6,963 nt of DNA. Source: CAYSLC01 sp964431545. GTDB taxonomy: Bacteria; Desulfobacterota; Desulfobacteria; Desulfobacterales; JAABSP01. The notes beneath the pieces were generated by a model. That model worked only from the letters and a program-made list of their open reading frames with translations. It had not been told where the DNA came from and made no database searches. Numbering within the stretch: the stretch's first letter is position 1; every line of letters begins with the position of its first letter. Location: assembly GCA_964431545.1 (NCBI GenBank), contig CAYSLC010000256.1, forward strand, positions 1-6,963, read 5' to 3'. The translations under genes were made by a program, and so were the position numbers. Below, in pieces: positions 6,319-6,963 of the stretch.

Positions 6319-6963
6319 TCAGTGGATCCGGACCCCCTGACGGACCAGCGCCGCCTGTAACCGCCCCACATTCACCTCCCCGCAGGTCACGCCCTCCTTG
6401 ATGGACAGCGCCGCGGCGACGCCGGCGCCCTGGCCGGTCACCGCACAACACATCATCTGTCGGGTGGCGGAATGGGAGATCCGATCGCCGGCCACGCACC
6501 GCCCGGCCACCAGCAGATTGTCCACTTTTTGCGGTACGGTGATGCCATAGGGCACCTGAAAATAGCGGCCCGTGGTCGGCAGGATGACGATGCCATAGGC
6601 GTCCAGGAATTCCGGAAAGATGCCGATGGCATCCGCGAATCGCCCCTGGTTTCGGACCTCGTCTCCCGTCAGGTGGTACCGGCCGATGATTTTCCGGGAT
6701 TCCCGGGTCCCCAGGGCGGACCCGAACGTCCGGAGGGAGGCGTTTTCAAATCCGGGGGTATATTTTTTCAGGGCATTGACGGCCCACAGGGCCTGTTTGC
6801 GTCCCTCGATTTCGCCCCGGGTGAGGTCCCGGACATCGGTGGGATCATACCCCGGCATGTAGATGACATTGAGGTAGGTGGCGTCCCCGTGCCGGCTGAT
6901 GCGGCTCCAGGTCCCGGCAATTTCCACCGATTCGGGGATTTCCCCCGCCTCCCTGGCCCGCTG
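6319..6963 (-). CDS. FAD-dependent oxidoreductase, C-terminal part (5' end outside window)
   Basis: The 214 visible residues are the C-terminal half of another FAD_oxidored flavoprotein. The frame is open to the right edge, so the start and the Rossmann GxGxxG lie beyond 6963; the GTG at 6925-6927 is internal. Visible features are SLRTFGSALGTRESRKIIGRY (an SxxxGTRESR-type segment), a FAD-side stretch VPQKVDNLLVAGRCVAGDR, and the closing SATRQMMCCAVTGQGAGVAAALS helix. The stop is at 6319-6321. It is convergent with the plus-strand flavoprotein, with 12 bases between the two stop codons and no room for a terminator. The two share family and general C-terminal pattern but differ widely in detail, so they are old paralogues rather than a recent duplication. 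Confidence 0.88.
   Translation of the reverse strand, partial: QRAREAGEIPESVEIAGTWSRISRHGDATYLNVIYMPGYDPTDVRDLTRGEIEGRKQALWAVNALKKYTPGFENASLRTFGSALGTRESRKIIGRYHLTGDEVRNQGRFADAIGIFPEFLDAYGIVILPTTGRYFQVPYGITVPQKVDNLLVAGRCVAGDRISHSATRQMMCCAVTGQGAGVAAALSIKEGVTCGEVNVGRLQAALVRQGVRIH

Overview
The window looks like a piece of a GC-rich, Gram-negative bacterial chromosome from a draft or metagenomic assembly. A run of exactly 100 N marks a scaffold join. An IHF-alpha subunit, a twin-arginine-exported solute-binding protein and two FAD_oxidored-type flavoproteins would suit a deltaproteobacterium (Desulfobacterota) or a relative. That placement is inference from gene content; there is no rRNA or other phylogenetic marker here.

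Layout. (1) Positions 5-846, plus strand: an ihfA-like gene followed, with a stop/start overlap, by a gene for a small winged-helix protein with a lysine-rich linker. (2) Positions 847-1181: a gene-free stretch with several GC-rich hairpins, ending in a probable promoter. (3) Positions 1182-5032 and on to 6306, plus strand: an IclR-family regulator, a Tat-exported family 5 solute-binding protein, a class V (alanine/serine-glyoxylate type) aminotransferase whose end falls in the N gap, and an FAD-dependent oxidoreductase. (4) Positions 6319-6963, minus strand: the C-terminal half of a second FAD-dependent oxidoreductase that runs off the right edge and meets the first one tail to tail.

The central block reads as a small regulated uptake-and-catabolism module. 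The IclR protein probably senses a small organic acid or amino-acid-like ligand. The binding protein would capture the compound in the periplasm, the aminotransferase would remove or exchange an amino group, and a flavoprotein would oxidise the substrate or product. The substrate cannot be told from the sequence. No permease or ATPase gene of the transporter is in the window. Two similar inverted repeats with TTCC-N7-GGAA spacing, one at the iclR promoter and one in the last codons of the binding-protein gene, are candidate operators for the regulator.

No tRNA, rRNA, CRISPR array, insertion sequence or phage gene was seen. I found no clearly novel defence or mobile system. The most useful leads are the paired palindromes, the nested hairpin between the binding-protein and aminotransferase genes, the ihfA/winged-helix gene pair, and the orphan binding protein.
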